A stretch of 64,000 bases of DNA, from positions 1 through 64,000 of the forward strand of contig NZ_JACESA010000004.1 in assembly GCF_013912065.1 (NCBI RefSeq), given 5' to 3'. Shown here piece by piece: positions 10,986 to 21,327 of this stretch. The position numbers and the translations under genes are program-made. How positions within the stretch are numbered: the first letter of the stretch is position 1; the number at the start of each line of letters is the position of its first letter. Below the pieces are notes generated by a model that made no database searches, was not told the DNA's origin, and was given only the letters and a program-made list of their open reading frames with translations. This DNA comes from Brevundimonas sp. GTDB lineage: Bacteria; Pseudomonadota; Alphaproteobacteria; Caulobacterales; Caulobacteraceae.

Positions 10986-11014
10986 TCTCGTATTCCGACA
11001 CGGAAGCGACGCCG

Positions 11015-11029
11015 TTAAGTTGACATTAG
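11015..11029 (+). promoter_or_regulatory. lexA promoter region: TTGACA and CtrA-like half sites
   Basis: TTGACA at 11020-11025 is a good -35 element for lexA; I do not see an equally convincing -10. It overlaps TTAA-N7-TTAG (11015-11029), one base away from the TTAA-N7-TTAA box of the cell-cycle regulator CtrA. A GATTC (GANTC, the CcrM methylation site) lies at 11074-11078. The CtrA reading is speculative. Confidence 0.35.
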
Positions 11030-11057
11030 GAAGGAACACTTACAGAACATCGTCAAT

Positions 11058-11072
11058 GTTCACGGCCCGTTC
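11058..11072 (+). promoter_or_regulatory. LexA operator (SOS box) of lexA
   Basis: GTTC at 11058-11061 and GTTC at 11069-11072 are separated by seven bases, exactly the alphaproteobacterial LexA binding direct repeat. It ends 33 bases before the lexA ATG, which fits autorepression. GAACAT at 11045-11050 also mirrors the first half site as a wider palindrome. Confidence 0.85.
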
Positions 11073-11105
11073 CGATTCGAGGAAGGGGCTTACGAGGGCC
11101 TGGCG

Positions 11106-11801
11106 ATGCTCACGCGCAAGCAGCACGAACTGCTGATGTTCATCCACGAACGGATTCAGGAGACCGGCGTCTCCCCGTCCTTCGACGAGATGAAGGAGGC
11201 GCTGGATCTGGCGTCCAAGTCGGGCATTCACCGGCTGATCACGGCGCTGGAGGAACGGGGCTTTATCCGCCGCCTCGCCCACCGCGCCCGGGCGCTGGAA
11301 GTGACCAAACTGCCCGAACAGGCGACGGCGGGCGCGCCGCGCGGCCGGGCCGGCTTCAAGCCTGACGTGATCGAGGGCGGGGGCGTCCCGCGCGCCTCGG
11401 TTTCCGCCGCCAACGACACCCGCGAGCTGCCCCTGCTGGGCAAGATCGCCGCCGGCACCCCCATCGCCGCCATCCAGCACGAGCAGGACCGACTGTCGGT
11501 GCCGGAATCCATGCTGGGCAAGGGCGACCACTATGTCCTCGAGATCGAGGGCGATTCCATGATCGAAGCCGGCATTCTGAACGGCGACCTGGTGGTGATC
11601 CGCCGGGGCGACACGGCGACCAACGGCGAGATCGTCGTCGCCCTGGTCGAGGGCGAGGAAGCCACGCTGAAACGGCTGCGCCGCAAGGGCGGCTCCATCG
11701 CCCTGGAGCCTGCCAACCGCAACTACGAGACCCGCATCTTCGGCCCCGACCAGGTCGAGGTCCAGGGCAAGCTGGTCGGCCTCATGCGCCGCTATCACTG
11801 A
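11106..11801 (+). CDS. lexA: SOS response repressor LexA
   Basis: LexA represses DNA-damage genes and self-cleaves when RecA filaments form. The 231-residue protein has an N-terminal winged helix-turn-helix ([19 protein letters not shown], then the recognition region [20 protein letters not shown]). A linker leads to the C-terminal S24 peptidase domain with the Ala-Gly cleavage site in [10 protein letters not shown], the catalytic Ser in [10 protein letters not shown] and the catalytic Lys in EEATLKRL. It is preceded by its own SOS box and lies 120 bases after trpC. It is longer than E. coli LexA (202) because of an extended linker, normal for alphaproteobacteria. It overlaps comEC tail to tail by 20 bases. 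Confidence 0.98.
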   Translation: MLTRKQHELLMFIHERIQETGVSPSFDEMKEALDLASKSGIHRLITALEERGFIRRLAHRARALEVTKLPEQATAGAPRGRAGFKPDVIEGGGVPRASVSAANDTRELPLLGKIAAGTPIAAIQHEQDRLSVPESMLGKGDHYVLEIEGDSMIEAGILNGDLVVIRRGDTATNGEIVVALVEGEEATLKRLRRKGGSIALEPANRNYETRIFGPDQVEVQGKLVGLMRRYH

Positions 11802-13968
11802 CGTCCGGGTCCGACTGGCGCGTCCAAGGCCGGTCCCCCCGCACGTCGCTCGTCCAGACCGCGCGCCATCGGTCTTCCTCGGCCGAGGCGTCGCGCCACA
11901 GCTCCACCGCCCCGCCCCGCGCGAAATCGACGCCGTCGAGGACCAGCCGTCCGTCGCATGACGGGGGCAGATTCCCGACGACGGCCCTCACGCTGACGAC
12001 CGGGGCAGCCCGGCACAGCGTCTCCATCTGATCGGGGTTCGGCGCGCGCCTGCCCCACCAAAGGGCGACCGGGCCTGCGTCATGGCTTTCAGGACGGCAC
12101 GAGAACCGGTCGCACAGCCAGCCGGCCTCGGTTCGATCCGTCATCGCCAATCCCCTTCGTCGCGACCACAGATCGACGGCGAACTCGCGCACGCCGGGCC
12201 GGACCACCACCGCCGTCGCCTCGCGGTGAAAGGCGGCGTTGGTCCCCTCGTCCCCGATCCACAGATCGGGCGTCGGCGCGCGAGGCCAGATCAGCACCGC
12301 CGCCGCCAGAGGGACGCCCAGCCAGCGCAGGCGCCCCCGCCACAGGCAGACGAACAGAATCCCTAGAAAGGCGATGGGCAGGACATGGTCGGGCGCGCTG
12401 GCGACCGTCCGCACGGCGCCCGGCAGGCCGGCGGTCCATCCGCCGATGGCCAGCATCAGATCGACGCCCCAGCCCGCCACCGCCAGAAACGGCCCGCCCA
12501 GCCCCAGCGGCTCCAGCGCCGCTCCCAGGGCCAGGGCCGGCATCAGGATGAAGTCCGCGACCGGCGCCGTGCCCAGATTGGCCAGCAGACCGTACATGGC
12601 GGTGCGATTGAAATGCTGCATGGCGAACGGCCCCGTCGCCAGTCCGGCGACGACGCTGGCTGCCACCGCCGCCGTCAGCCAGCCGCCGAATCTCTGAACC
12701 GCCACGATGGGCCAGGGCGCCGAGATTTCGCGTATCCGCCGAGGCCAGGCTTCCACCAGGGCGACCAGGGCCGCCGTGGCGGCGAACGACATCTGGAAAC
12801 CGGGCGTGACGATGGCCTCGGGCTGGATCAACAGGACGACGAAGGCCGCGACCGCCAGGCCGTGCATGGTCACCGCCTGTCGGTCCAGCAGTATGGCCAG
12901 AAAGGCGATGGAGGCGGTGATGGCCGCCCGCTCGGCCGGAGGCGGCGCGCCAGACACGACCAGATAGACGCCGATCGCCGTCAAGCCCGCCAGAGCGGCG
13001 ACCTTCTTTCCCGGAACCCGCAGGGCCAACCAGGGCCAGGCCGCGACGCCCAGCCGGACCGCGAAGAAGACGAATCCCCCGACGATGGCCATGTGCAGGC
13101 CGGACACCGACAGGATGTGCGCCAGACCGGAATCGCGCATCAGGTCCATGTCCGTCGGGCTGATCCAGGTCTCGTGGCTGGTGGTCATGGCCGCCGCGAT
13201 CCCGCCGGTCCGCTCCCCCAGCCGCGCCACGATCCGTTCGGCCAGAGCATAGCGGGCGCTGTTCACCGCCATCGCCAACCGCAGCCGCCAGGGCGCGGGC
13301 GGCAAGTCGATCCGTCGCGTCTCCCCCAGGGCGAAGGCCACCCCGCCCAGCCCCTGGAAATAGGCGTTCCGTCCGAAATCATAGGCGCCGGGGCTGGCCG
13401 GGGCGGGCGGCGGATTCTGGATGGCGAACAGGCGGATCGCCTCGCCGGGCCTCGGCGGTTCGCCCCGCACCGTGGCCCTGAGCCGCACCGGCGTCTGTGC
13501 CGGCGCGAGACCCCGGATCCAGACCGGGGCGACGACGACCCGCGCGCCTCTTTGGCCCGGTCCGTCCACATCCTCGACCCAGGCCTCGATCACCGTCGGT
13601 TCGCCGAGGGCCGGCGCGATTGGGGCGGCGATCATCTCGGTGCGCAGCTTGGCCGCCGCCAGACCACTGGCCAGACAGGCCAGCATCATCAGAGGCCAGG
13701 TCAGGGAACGTCGCCCGCCCCGTCGCCTCGCCGCCAGCCAGACCGCCACGCAGGCGACCGCCGCCAGCAGCAGCGGCCACAGGGCCGGTTCGGACCGCAG
13801 CGAGAAATAGACCGCCCCGCACGCGCCGAAAGCGACCGGCGCCCACAGTCGCCATCGCAGGCCTTGGGCGGCCGCCTCCTCGACCAACCAGGCGCTCAAT
13901 CGTGCGCCGGGGGTAGGTTTTGCCGTGTCGGGGCGTATAAGGGCCTCGCTTACGGACCCCTCCCCCAT
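11782..13968 (-). CDS. comEC: ComEC/Rec2-family DNA-uptake channel protein
   Basis: This is a polytopic inner-membrane protein of the family that moves single-stranded DNA into the cytosol during transformation. The 728-residue product has an N-terminal membrane and OB-like part (DUF4131, about 20-200) and the Competence domain (about 240-530) with [19 protein letters not shown], typical of ComEC. The C-terminal soluble part is in the position of the metallo-beta-lactamase domain, but I see no HxHxDH metal motif. ATG at 13968 overlaps the gltX start on the other strand; an earlier ATG at 14016 is possible but lies inside gltX. Competence in this organism is not shown by this gene alone. Confidence 0.9.
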   Translation of the reverse strand: MGEGSVSEALIRPDTAKPTPGARLSAWLVEEAAAQGLRWRLWAPVAFGACGAVYFSLRSEPALWPLLLAAVACVAVWLAARRRGGRRSLTWPLMMLACLASGLAAAKLRTEMIAAPIAPALGEPTVIEAWVEDVDGPGQRGARVVVAPVWIRGLAPAQTPVRLRATVRGEPPRPGEAIRLFAIQNPPPAPASPGAYDFGRNAYFQGLGGVAFALGETRRIDLPPAPWRLRLAMAVNSARYALAERIVARLGERTGGIAAAMTTSHETWISPTDMDLMRDSGLAHILSVSGLHMAIVGGFVFFAVRLGVAAWPWLALRVPGKKVAALAGLTAIGVYLVVSGAPPPAERAAITASIAFLAILLDRQAVTMHGLAVAAFVVLLIQPEAIVTPGFQMSFAATAALVALVEAWPRRIREISAPWPIVAVQRFGGWLTAAVAASVVAGLATGPFAMQHFNRTAMYGLLANLGTAPVADFILMPALALGAALEPLGLGGPFLAVAGWGVDLMLAIGGWTAGLPGAVRTVASAPDHVLPIAFLGILFVCLWRGRLRWLGVPLAAAVLIWPRAPTPDLWIGDEGTNAAFHREATAVVVRPGVREFAVDLWSRRRGLAMTDRTEAGWLCDRFSCRPESHDAGPVALWWGRRAPNPDQMETLCRAAPVVSVRAVVGNLPPSCDGRLVLDGVDFARGGAVELWRDASAEEDRWRAVWTSDVRGDRPWTRQSDPDVSDSGA

Positions 13969-15382
13969 GACCTTGCCTTCTTCGACTGTCGTCACCCGCT
14001 TCGCCCCCTCGCCCACAGGCTATCTGCATATCGGCGGGGCGAGAACCGCCTTGTTCAACTGGCTATACGCCAAGAGACACGCGGGGCGTTTCCTGATCCG
14101 GGTCGAGGACACCGACCGCGAACGCTCCACCGACGAGGCGGTCAAGGCCATCTTCGACGGTCTGAGCTGGCTGGAGTTGTTCGCCGACGAGGAACCGGTC
14201 TTCCAGTTCAGCCGCGCCGACCGCCATCGCGAGGTGGTCGATCAGTTGCTTGAGACAGGCCACGCCTACCGCGACTTCACCTCCGCCGAGGAGACCGGCC
14301 GTCTGCGCGACGAGGCCAAGGCCGAAAAACGCGCCTTCGAATCGCCGTGGCGCGACCGGACCCCGACCGTCGACGACCTGGCCCTGCCCCACGTCGTCCG
14401 CTTCCGTCGTCCGCATTCGACCACAGTCACCGTCGCGGACGAGGTCCAGGGATCGGTCAGTTGGTCGACCGACGACCTGGACGACCTGGTCCTGCTGCGT
14501 TCGGACGGGGCGCCGACCTATAATCTGGCCGTGGTCGTCGACGACCACGACATGGGCGTGACCCATGTCATTCGGGGTGACGATCACCTGAACAACGCCG
14601 CCCGACAGAGCCTGATCTATGACGCCCTGGGCTGGACCCGGCCGACCTTCGCCCACATCCCGCTGATCCACGGCCCCGACGGCGCCAAGCTGTCGAAGCG
14701 GCACGGCGCCCAGGCCGTGCACGAATACGCCGAGATGGGCTATCTGGCCGAGGCCATGCGCAACTATCTGGCGCGTCTGGGCTGGGCCCACGGCGACGAC
14801 GAACTGTTCAGCGACGCCCAGGCCGTCGAATGGTTCGACCTGTCCGGCATCGGCAAGGCGCCCGCCCGGCTGGACTTCGACAAACTGGCCCATGTCAATT
14901 CGCACTGGCTGCGCCTCGCCGACGACGAACGCCTCGCCAAACTGACCCTGGACGTCCACCTGTCGCGGGGCCGCGCTATCGAAGAGGCGGACGAGGCGAA
15001 ACTTCAGCGCGCCATGCCCTTCGTCAAGGACCGGGCCAAGACCGTGCTGGACCTCGCCGATCAGACTGAATTCGTCCTGAAGTCCCGCCCTCTCGCCCTG
15101 GACGACAAGGCGCGCGGCCTGCTGTCCGGCGAGACCCTGGACCGCCTGGGCCGGCTGCGCGACCGTCTGAGCCTGTTCCAGTCCTGGGACGTCTTCGCCC
15201 TCGAAGCCGAACTCAAAAGCTTCGCCGAATCCGAAGAGGTCGGGTTCGGCAAGATCGGGCCGCCTATGCGCGCGGCCCTTACCGCAGGGTCAAGTTCACC
15301 CGATATCGCACGAACTTTGTCCGCACTTGGCCCCGACGAAAGTCTCGGGCGCTTGGATGATGCGCTGCAACAGACTAAGTGA
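13967..15382 (+). CDS. gltX: Glutamyl-tRNA synthetase
   Basis: This class I aminoacyl-tRNA synthetase charges tRNA-Glu. The 471-residue product carries the HIGH-type motif in FAPSPTGYLHIGGARTALFNW and the KMSKS-type loop AKLSKRHGA, followed by the anticodon-binding helical domain. The start MTLPSS at 13967 gives the normal N-terminus directly before TVVTRFAPSPTG; an in-frame ATG 14 codons upstream would only add unrelated sequence. Many alphaproteobacteria charge tRNA-Gln indirectly, so this enzyme may also serve tRNA-Gln together with GatCAB; that is inference. Confidence 0.97.
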   Translation: MTLPSSTVVTRFAPSPTGYLHIGGARTALFNWLYAKRHAGRFLIRVEDTDRERSTDEAVKAIFDGLSWLELFADEEPVFQFSRADRHREVVDQLLETGHAYRDFTSAEETGRLRDEAKAEKRAFESPWRDRTPTVDDLALPHVVRFRRPHSTTVTVADEVQGSVSWSTDDLDDLVLLRSDGAPTYNLAVVVDDHDMGVTHVIRGDDHLNNAARQSLIYDALGWTRPTFAHIPLIHGPDGAKLSKRHGAQAVHEYAEMGYLAEAMRNYLARLGWAHGDDELFSDAQAVEWFDLSGIGKAPARLDFDKLAHVNSHWLRLADDERLAKLTLDVHLSRGRAIEEADEAKLQRAMPFVKDRAKTVLDLADQTEFVLKSRPLALDDKARGLLSGETLDRLGRLRDRLSLFQSWDVFALEAELKSFAESEEVGFGKIGPPMRAALTAGSSSPDIARTLSALGPDESLGRLDDALQQTK

Positions 15383-15448
15383 TCTCCCACAAACCAAAAA
15401 GCGGCCGACGCCTCCCCGCGCCTGGACGTGTGATGCAAAGGGGCATTC

Positions 15449-16750
<1,302 letters not shown>

Positions 16751-16778
16751 TCGACGGCCTCAAGGCTGAGAAATGCAG

Positions 16779-16811
16779 AACGCCGGGGCGCAATCCCCGG
16801 CGTTTTTGTTT
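16779..16811 (+). terminator. Rho-independent terminator after gltA
   Basis: A perfect 8-bp stem (16781-16788 with 16795-16802, CGCCGGGG/CCCCGGCG) with loop CGCAAT is followed by TTTTTGTTTG. It begins 28 bases after the gltA stop and separates it from the convergent FUSC gene. Confidence 0.92.
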
Positions 16812-16815
16812 GGGC

Positions 16816-17808
16816 TCAGATCAGTTTCAGATCGGCGAACCGCTCGGCCAGATCGTCCAGGTCGCGGTGCATGTGGGCCAGGCCTATGGCGGCGGCCCCC
16901 AGGGCCATGTCGTCGTCCTCGACGGCCATCGACAGGGCCAGGGTCTGATCGACAGGTCCCATCGGCTCCACCGCCCGCCCCTGCGACAGGGCTTCCAGCC
17001 TTTCGACCGCGCGCGCGGCGTCCTTCGACCAGGGGCCTAGACGGGGGCCGGCGCCCTCGGACTGAAAGCCGCGTCCCAGGATGACGATGTCGCTGCGCAC
17101 CCGCCAGAAGGCGCGGGCCAGGGCGGCCCGATCCGCCGTCTCGCGCTGGGGTCCCGCCAGGTCGATGACGTTCTTGGCCGCCTGTCCCAGGGCGTCCAGC
17201 CGACGTTTCAGATCGGCGTGCCAGCGGCTGATCTCCGTCGCGTCGGCGGGATCGCCCCGCGACACCAGGGCCAGCAGTACGGCCGCCTCCCCGGCCGCTT
17301 CGCGGGCCTGTATCTGGAACGCCTGGCGGGCGTGGCGTGGGAACAGGGCCAGGATGGCGACCACGCCCACGCCGCTGCCGACCAGGATCTCCATCACCCG
17401 GTCCAGGGCCAGCGAGGCCGGCCCCTCGGTTCCCGTGCCGCCGGCGATGACGATGGTCGCCGTCACCGGCGCGACCTTCAGCCACGGGCGGCCGGTTCCA
17501 AGGAAGGCCAGGGCCGCCGTCGAGATGGCGATGCCCAGGGCCATGCTCTCCATGCCGGGCGGGCGCACGAAGGCCACGACCGCGCCGACCAGGGCTCCGC
17601 TCACCGTGCCTATGGCCCGATCACGCGCCACGTTCAGCACGCCGCCGCCGACGCTGGCCTGGATGACCACGATGGCGGAGATCACGCTCCAATAGGGGTG
17701 CGGCAGTCCCAAGATCGTCGCCAGATAAAGGGCGGCCATGGCCCCGGCCGCCATCTGGAGCGCGGCCCGGACTTCGGCGGCCCGCCGGGGACTGAGCGCC
17801 CGCGCCAC
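16816..17808 (-). CDS. FUSC-family inner-membrane protein (putative aromatic acid exporter)
   Basis: The 330-residue product begins with several transmembrane helices (about residues 15-165), including the family-typical LPHPYWSVISAIVVIQASVGG, RAIGTVSGALVGAVVAF and a Gly/Val-rich last helix followed by FPRHARQAF. A soluble helical C-terminal domain follows. FUSC proteins (AaeB, fusaric acid resistance) are linked to export of aromatic acids; this half-length form has no known substrate. The start is placed at GTG 17808, two bases after the hydrolase stop; the open frame further upstream only overlaps the hydrolase. It is the last gene of the lpx-linked run. Confidence 0.8.
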   Translation of the reverse strand: MARALSPRRAAEVRAALQMAAGAMAALYLATILGLPHPYWSVISAIVVIQASVGGGVLNVARDRAIGTVSGALVGAVVAFVRPPGMESMALGIAISTAALAFLGTGRPWLKVAPVTATIVIAGGTGTEGPASLALDRVMEILVGSGVGVVAILALFPRHARQAFQIQAREAAGEAAVLLALVSRGDPADATEISRWHADLKRRLDALGQAAKNVIDLAGPQRETADRAALARAFWRVRSDIVILGRGFQSEGAGPRLGPWSKDAARAVERLEALSQGRAVEPMGPVDQTLALSMAVEDDDMALGAAAIGLAHMHRDLDDLAERFADLKLI

Positions 17809-17810
17809 CG

Positions 17811-18509
17811 TCAGGTTCGCCGCATCCAGCGGTCCAGCGCCGCGCTGACCAGCTCCGGCGCCTCTATGGGCGTCAGATGGCCGCAACCGGGCGCCACGAC
17901 CAGTTCGGCGTCCCACGCCAGATCCGCCATCTCGCGATGACCGGCCAGGGGCGTGATCCCGTCGAGCTCGCCGCACAGCACCAGGACGGGCCGGGTGAAG
18001 GCGCGCAACGCCGCCTCGCCGTCCGTGCGCGCCAATCCGTTCTGACGCAGGAAGACCTCCAGACCCAAACGCTGGGTCATGGCGCGAACCCGTCCGGTCA
18101 TTTCGGGATCCCGCGCATGGTCGGGGCTCATATAGGCCCGCATCATCCGGTCGCCCATGCCGTGGAACCGGCCCGGCGCATGGGCCAGCTGATTCAGAGC
18201 CGAACGCTCGGCCGCCTTCTGAGGCGTGTCCGCATGGATCGACGTATCCAGCAGGGCCAGGCGTTCGACGCGATCCGGCGCCTGTCTCAACATCTCCTGG
18301 GCCACATAGCCGCCCATCGAAAAACCGGCGAGCGAGAAGCGCTCCGGCGCGAGGGCGAAGACGGTCTCGGCCAGAACCGCCATGGTCTCGCCCTGGGTGA
18401 TGTCGGCGACGCGGACGTCATAGACGGGCGACAGGGCCGCCGCCTGATCGCGCCACAGGTCGGCGTCGTTGAGCAGCCCCGGGATCAGAACCAGACAGGG
18501 GCGTTCCAT
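17811..18509 (-). CDS. Alpha/beta hydrolase
   Basis: The 232-residue protein has the alpha/beta-hydrolase fold. It starts LVLIPGLLNDADLWRDQ (oxyanion region), has the nucleophile elbow GFSMGGYVAQEM with Ser near residue 83, the acid in LCGELDGITP and the catalytic His in GCGHLTPIEAPE. The substrate is unknown; the fold covers esterases, thioesterases and C-C hydrolases. There is no signal peptide, so it is cytosolic. It starts three bases after the lpxB stop and ends two bases before the FUSC gene, so it probably shares their transcript. Confidence 0.85.
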   Translation of the reverse strand: MERPCLVLIPGLLNDADLWRDQAAALSPVYDVRVADITQGETMAVLAETVFALAPERFSLAGFSMGGYVAQEMLRQAPDRVERLALLDTSIHADTPQKAAERSALNQLAHAPGRFHGMGDRMMRAYMSPDHARDPEMTGRVRAMTQRLGLEVFLRQNGLARTDGEAALRAFTRPVLVLCGELDGITPLAGHREMADLAWDAELVVAPGCGHLTPIEAPELVSAALDRWMRRT

Positions 18510-18512
18510 GGA

Positions 18513-19694
18513 TCAGCCCCTCGCCCCGTCCTGCGTCTTGGCGGCGATCACCCGCAACACGGCGTCGGCGGCAAGCTCCGACGGGTCCGGCCCGCCGCGC
18601 CCCATCAGGTCCAGCGCCGCCGTCTGACGCCGCGCCTGTTCGGCGGCGGCCTGCGGATCGTTCAGCAACCGCCCGACCGTCTGGGCCAGAACCTCTGGGG
18701 ACGCCGCGTCCTGGATGAACTCGGGCGCGATCCGCTCGTCGGCGGCGATGTTGAACAGGGTGATGTGCTTGGCCGTCACCACCCGCTTCATCAACTGATA
18801 GCTGAGGGCGCCGATCCGGTAGGCGATGACCATGGGCGTCCCGGCCAGGGCCAATTCGGTCGAGACCGTGCCGCTGGTGGCCAGGGCGGCGGTGGCGGCG
18901 CGCATGGCGTCGTATTTCTCGGCCTCGTCGACCAGATGAACCCGGAAGGGCCAGGCCGCGACCCGGCCCGCGACGTCCTGAGCCACGGTGCCGGCGGCCG
19001 CCACGGCCACCTCTAGCGTCGGGTCCTCGTTCTTCAGCCGTCGAACCGCCGCCTCATAGACCGGCGTCATCCGCGCGATCTCGGCGGGGCGGCTGCCCGG
19101 CAGGACCAGCAGCAGTTTCGCGTCGGCGGCGATGCCGCGCCGCGCGCGGAAGGCCGCGCCGTCCGCGCCCTCCATGTCCACATGCAGGGCCGAGGACCCG
19201 ACGACGGTCGTCGGCAGGCCCGCGCGCTCGAACCAGGGCGCATCGAAGGCGTAGAGGGCCAGCAGATGATCCACCGCCCGCGCCAGGGTCCTGGCGCGGC
19301 TGGGCCTCGACGCCCAGACCTGCGGCCCGACATATTTGATCAGGGGCAGGCCCGGCCTGGCGGCGCGGATCGCCTCCGCCACCCGGATTGTGAAGCCCCA
19401 GCTGTCGATCAGGACGACGGCGTCCGGCTGTTCCCGCGCGGCCAGGGCCGCAGTCTCCGCGACGCGTCGCTTGACCATGCCATAGGCGCGCAGGCCCTCG
19501 ATCCAGCCCAGGATCGACAGTTCGGCGATGTCGAACGGACTGACCACTCCCTCGGCCGCCATGCGGGGGCCGCCGATCCCGACAAAGATCACCGCCTCGC
19601 CCAGCCGTTTTCGCAGGGCCTGCGCCAGGCCGGCGCCCAGGGCGTCGCCCGACGCCTCGGCTGCGATCAGCATGATCTTCAACGGACGGCTCAT
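18513..19694 (-). CDS. lpxB: Lipid-A-disaccharide synthase
   Basis: LpxB joins UDP-2,3-diacylglucosamine and lipid X to form the lipid A disaccharide at the inner face of the cytoplasmic membrane. The 393-residue glycosyltransferase (family 19) opens LKIMLIAAEASGDALGAGL and has FVGIGGPRM, KYVGPQVWASRPSRA, LLVLPGSRPAEI and the C-terminal nucleotide-sugar region SGTVSTELALAGTPMVIAYR. ATG at 19694 overlaps the lpxI stop (ATGA); the longer open frame upstream is a shadow of lpxI. Confidence 0.97.
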   Translation of the reverse strand: MSRPLKIMLIAAEASGDALGAGLAQALRKRLGEAVIFVGIGGPRMAAEGVVSPFDIAELSILGWIEGLRAYGMVKRRVAETAALAAREQPDAVVLIDSWGFTIRVAEAIRAARPGLPLIKYVGPQVWASRPSRARTLARAVDHLLALYAFDAPWFERAGLPTTVVGSSALHVDMEGADGAAFRARRGIAADAKLLLVLPGSRPAEIARMTPVYEAAVRRLKNEDPTLEVAVAAAGTVAQDVAGRVAAWPFRVHLVDEAEKYDAMRAATAALATSGTVSTELALAGTPMVIAYRIGALSYQLMKRVVTAKHITLFNIAADERIAPEFIQDAASPEVLAQTVGRLLNDPQAAAEQARRQTAALDLMGRGGPDPSELAADAVLRVIAAKTQDGARG

Positions 19695-20542
19695 CGGTCT
19701 TCGCCCCAGACGAACAGACCCAGACGGTCCGCGGCCGCCACTATAGCCGGCCGGTCGATCAGGATCAGCCGTCCCGTCACCCCGCCTATGCCGGCCAGCC
19801 CGGCCGCCGCCGCCAGTTCGACGGTGCGGGGTCCGATCACCGGCATGTCGACCCGCAGATCCTGAATCGGCTTGGGCGCCTTGCCTAGGGCGCCCTTGCG
19901 GGAGGCGGCGGAGCCACGCAGGTCGGCGGGCAGGCTCGCCACCCGGCTCAACATGGCGTCGGTGCCCTCCTGGGCCTCGACCGCGAGGACCAGGCCGTCG
20001 CAAACCACAGCGCCCTGGCCGATATCCAGTTCACCCGATTTTTCCGCGACGTGTAGCGCCTTCTTGAGGTCGGACACCTGCTCCGGCGTCGGCCACACGG
20101 CGCCCAGGGCGCCCTGCGGCAGGGTCTCTCCACCCAGAATATCGTCGGCTCCCTCGACGGCGAACCCCTCGGCTTCGAACACCGCCAGAATCTTGCGCAA
20201 CAGGGCGTCGTCGCCCTTGGCCGCCGCCGCCACAATGCCGGGCAGCAGGGTCGCGCCCTTCAGGTCGGGCTTCAAAGTCTTGAAGTCGGGCCGATTGACG
20301 ATTCCCGCCAGACAGACGGTCGTGCAGGCCTCGGTCTTCAGCGCCTTCAATATGGCCCCGATCTGAGCCATGCCGAACTCCGCGCCGGGCCAGCGGATCA
20401 GATGCGGGTCGGCGAAGCCCGCCAGCCGCACCACGAAGATCGGACGCCCCTCGGCGTCACACCGCGCCGCCACCGCCGCCGGCAGGTCGCCGCCGCCGGC
20501 GATCAGACCCAGCTTGCCAACAGATCCGCCAGCGCCGGTCAT
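19691..20542 (-). CDS. lpxI: UDP-2,3-diacylglucosamine pyrophosphatase LpxI
   Basis: LpxI (formerly DUF1009) hydrolyses UDP-2,3-diacylglucosamine to lipid X and UMP; it replaces LpxH in many alphaproteobacteria, and a Caulobacter enzyme is the studied example. The 283-residue product starts KLGLIAGGGDLPAAVA, has LAGIVNRPDFKTLKPD and the C-terminal catalytic segment with EAQEGTDAML and VDMPVIGPRTVE. It is coupled by ATGA overlaps to lpxA upstream and lpxB downstream, which is strong context for its role. Confidence 0.96.
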   Translation of the reverse strand: MTGAGGSVGKLGLIAGGGDLPAAVAARCDAEGRPIFVVRLAGFADPHLIRWPGAEFGMAQIGAILKALKTEACTTVCLAGIVNRPDFKTLKPDLKGATLLPGIVAAAAKGDDALLRKILAVFEAEGFAVEGADDILGGETLPQGALGAVWPTPEQVSDLKKALHVAEKSGELDIGQGAVVCDGLVLAVEAQEGTDAMLSRVASLPADLRGSAASRKGALGKAPKPIQDLRVDMPVIGPRTVELAAAAGLAGIGGVTGRLILIDRPAIVAAADRLGLFVWGEDR

Positions 20543-21327
20543 TCCGCGTTCGGCAGACACAGCGGGCGCCGTCCGCCGTCGCGGATGAAGGCGATGATCT
20601 CCATGATCTCGGGCAGGTCGGCATAGCGTTCGGCGACGCCGTCGATCCGCCCGGCGAACTCGCCCTCGCCCTCGAACAGGTCGCGATAGGCGGCCAGCAG
20701 CCGCCGCACCTGGTCCTTGCCGTACCCCTTGCGCTTCAGCCCGATCAGGTTCAGCCCGCGCAGCCGCGCGTGATTGCCCCAGGCCGAACCATAGGGGATG
20801 ACGTCGCGGGTCACGGCCGCCAGCCCGCCGATGATCGCGCCCTGGCCCACCCGGCCGTTCTGGTGCACGGCGCACAGCCCGCCCAGGAAGACCTTGTCGC
20901 CGACCTGGGCATGGCCGCCCAGGGTGGCGTTATTGGCCATGACGACATTGTTGCCGACCACGCAGTCGTGGCCCACATGGGCGCCGGTCATGAACAGGTT
21001 GTTGGACCCAATCACCGTCACGCCCACGCCCTGCGGCGTGCCCCGGTTGAAGGTGCAGTGCTCGCGGATCAGATTGTTCTCGCCAATCTCCAGCCGCACC
21101 GGCTCGCCCTTGTAGCCGTTGTGCTGCGGGTCGCCGCCGATGACGGCGAACGGATGGATGACCGTCCCGGCGCCGACCGTCGTGTCCTGCTGAACCACCA
21201 CATGGCTGACCAGGCGTACGCCCTGGGCCAGAACCACGTTTGGACCGACGACGCACCAGGGCCCGACCTCGACCCCGTCGGCCAGGGTGGCGGAGGCGTC
21301 GACGAGGGCGGTCGGGTGAACGGTCAT
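20539..21327 (-). CDS. lpxA: UDP-N-acetylglucosamine acyltransferase
   Basis: LpxA adds a hydroxyacyl chain from acyl-ACP to UDP-GlcNAc, the first step of lipid A synthesis. The 262-residue product is a left-handed beta-helix of hexapeptide repeats (VDASATLADGVEVGPWCVVG and onward) with the catalytic His in MTGAHVGHDCVVG and the C-terminal helical domain. The start ATG shares one base with the fabZ stop (TGATG). The open frame extends upstream only as a shadow of fabZ. Confidence 0.97.
   Translation of the reverse strand: MTVHPTALVDASATLADGVEVGPWCVVGPNVVLAQGVRLVSHVVVQQDTTVGAGTVIHPFAVIGGDPQHNGYKGEPVRLEIGENNLIREHCTFNRGTPQGVGVTVIGSNNLFMTGAHVGHDCVVGNNVVMANNATLGGHAQVGDKVFLGGLCAVHQNGRVGQGAIIGGLAAVTRDVIPYGSAWGNHARLRGLNLIGLKRKGYGKDQVRRLLAAYRDLFEGEGEFAGRIDGVAERYADLPEIMEIIAFIRDGGRRPLCLPNAE

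Noticed and set aside
11045-11061. Gram-positive-type SOS box (GAAC...GTTC) in front of lexA
   Set aside because: The two halves are nine bases apart instead of four; the GTTC-N7-GTTC repeat explains the site better.
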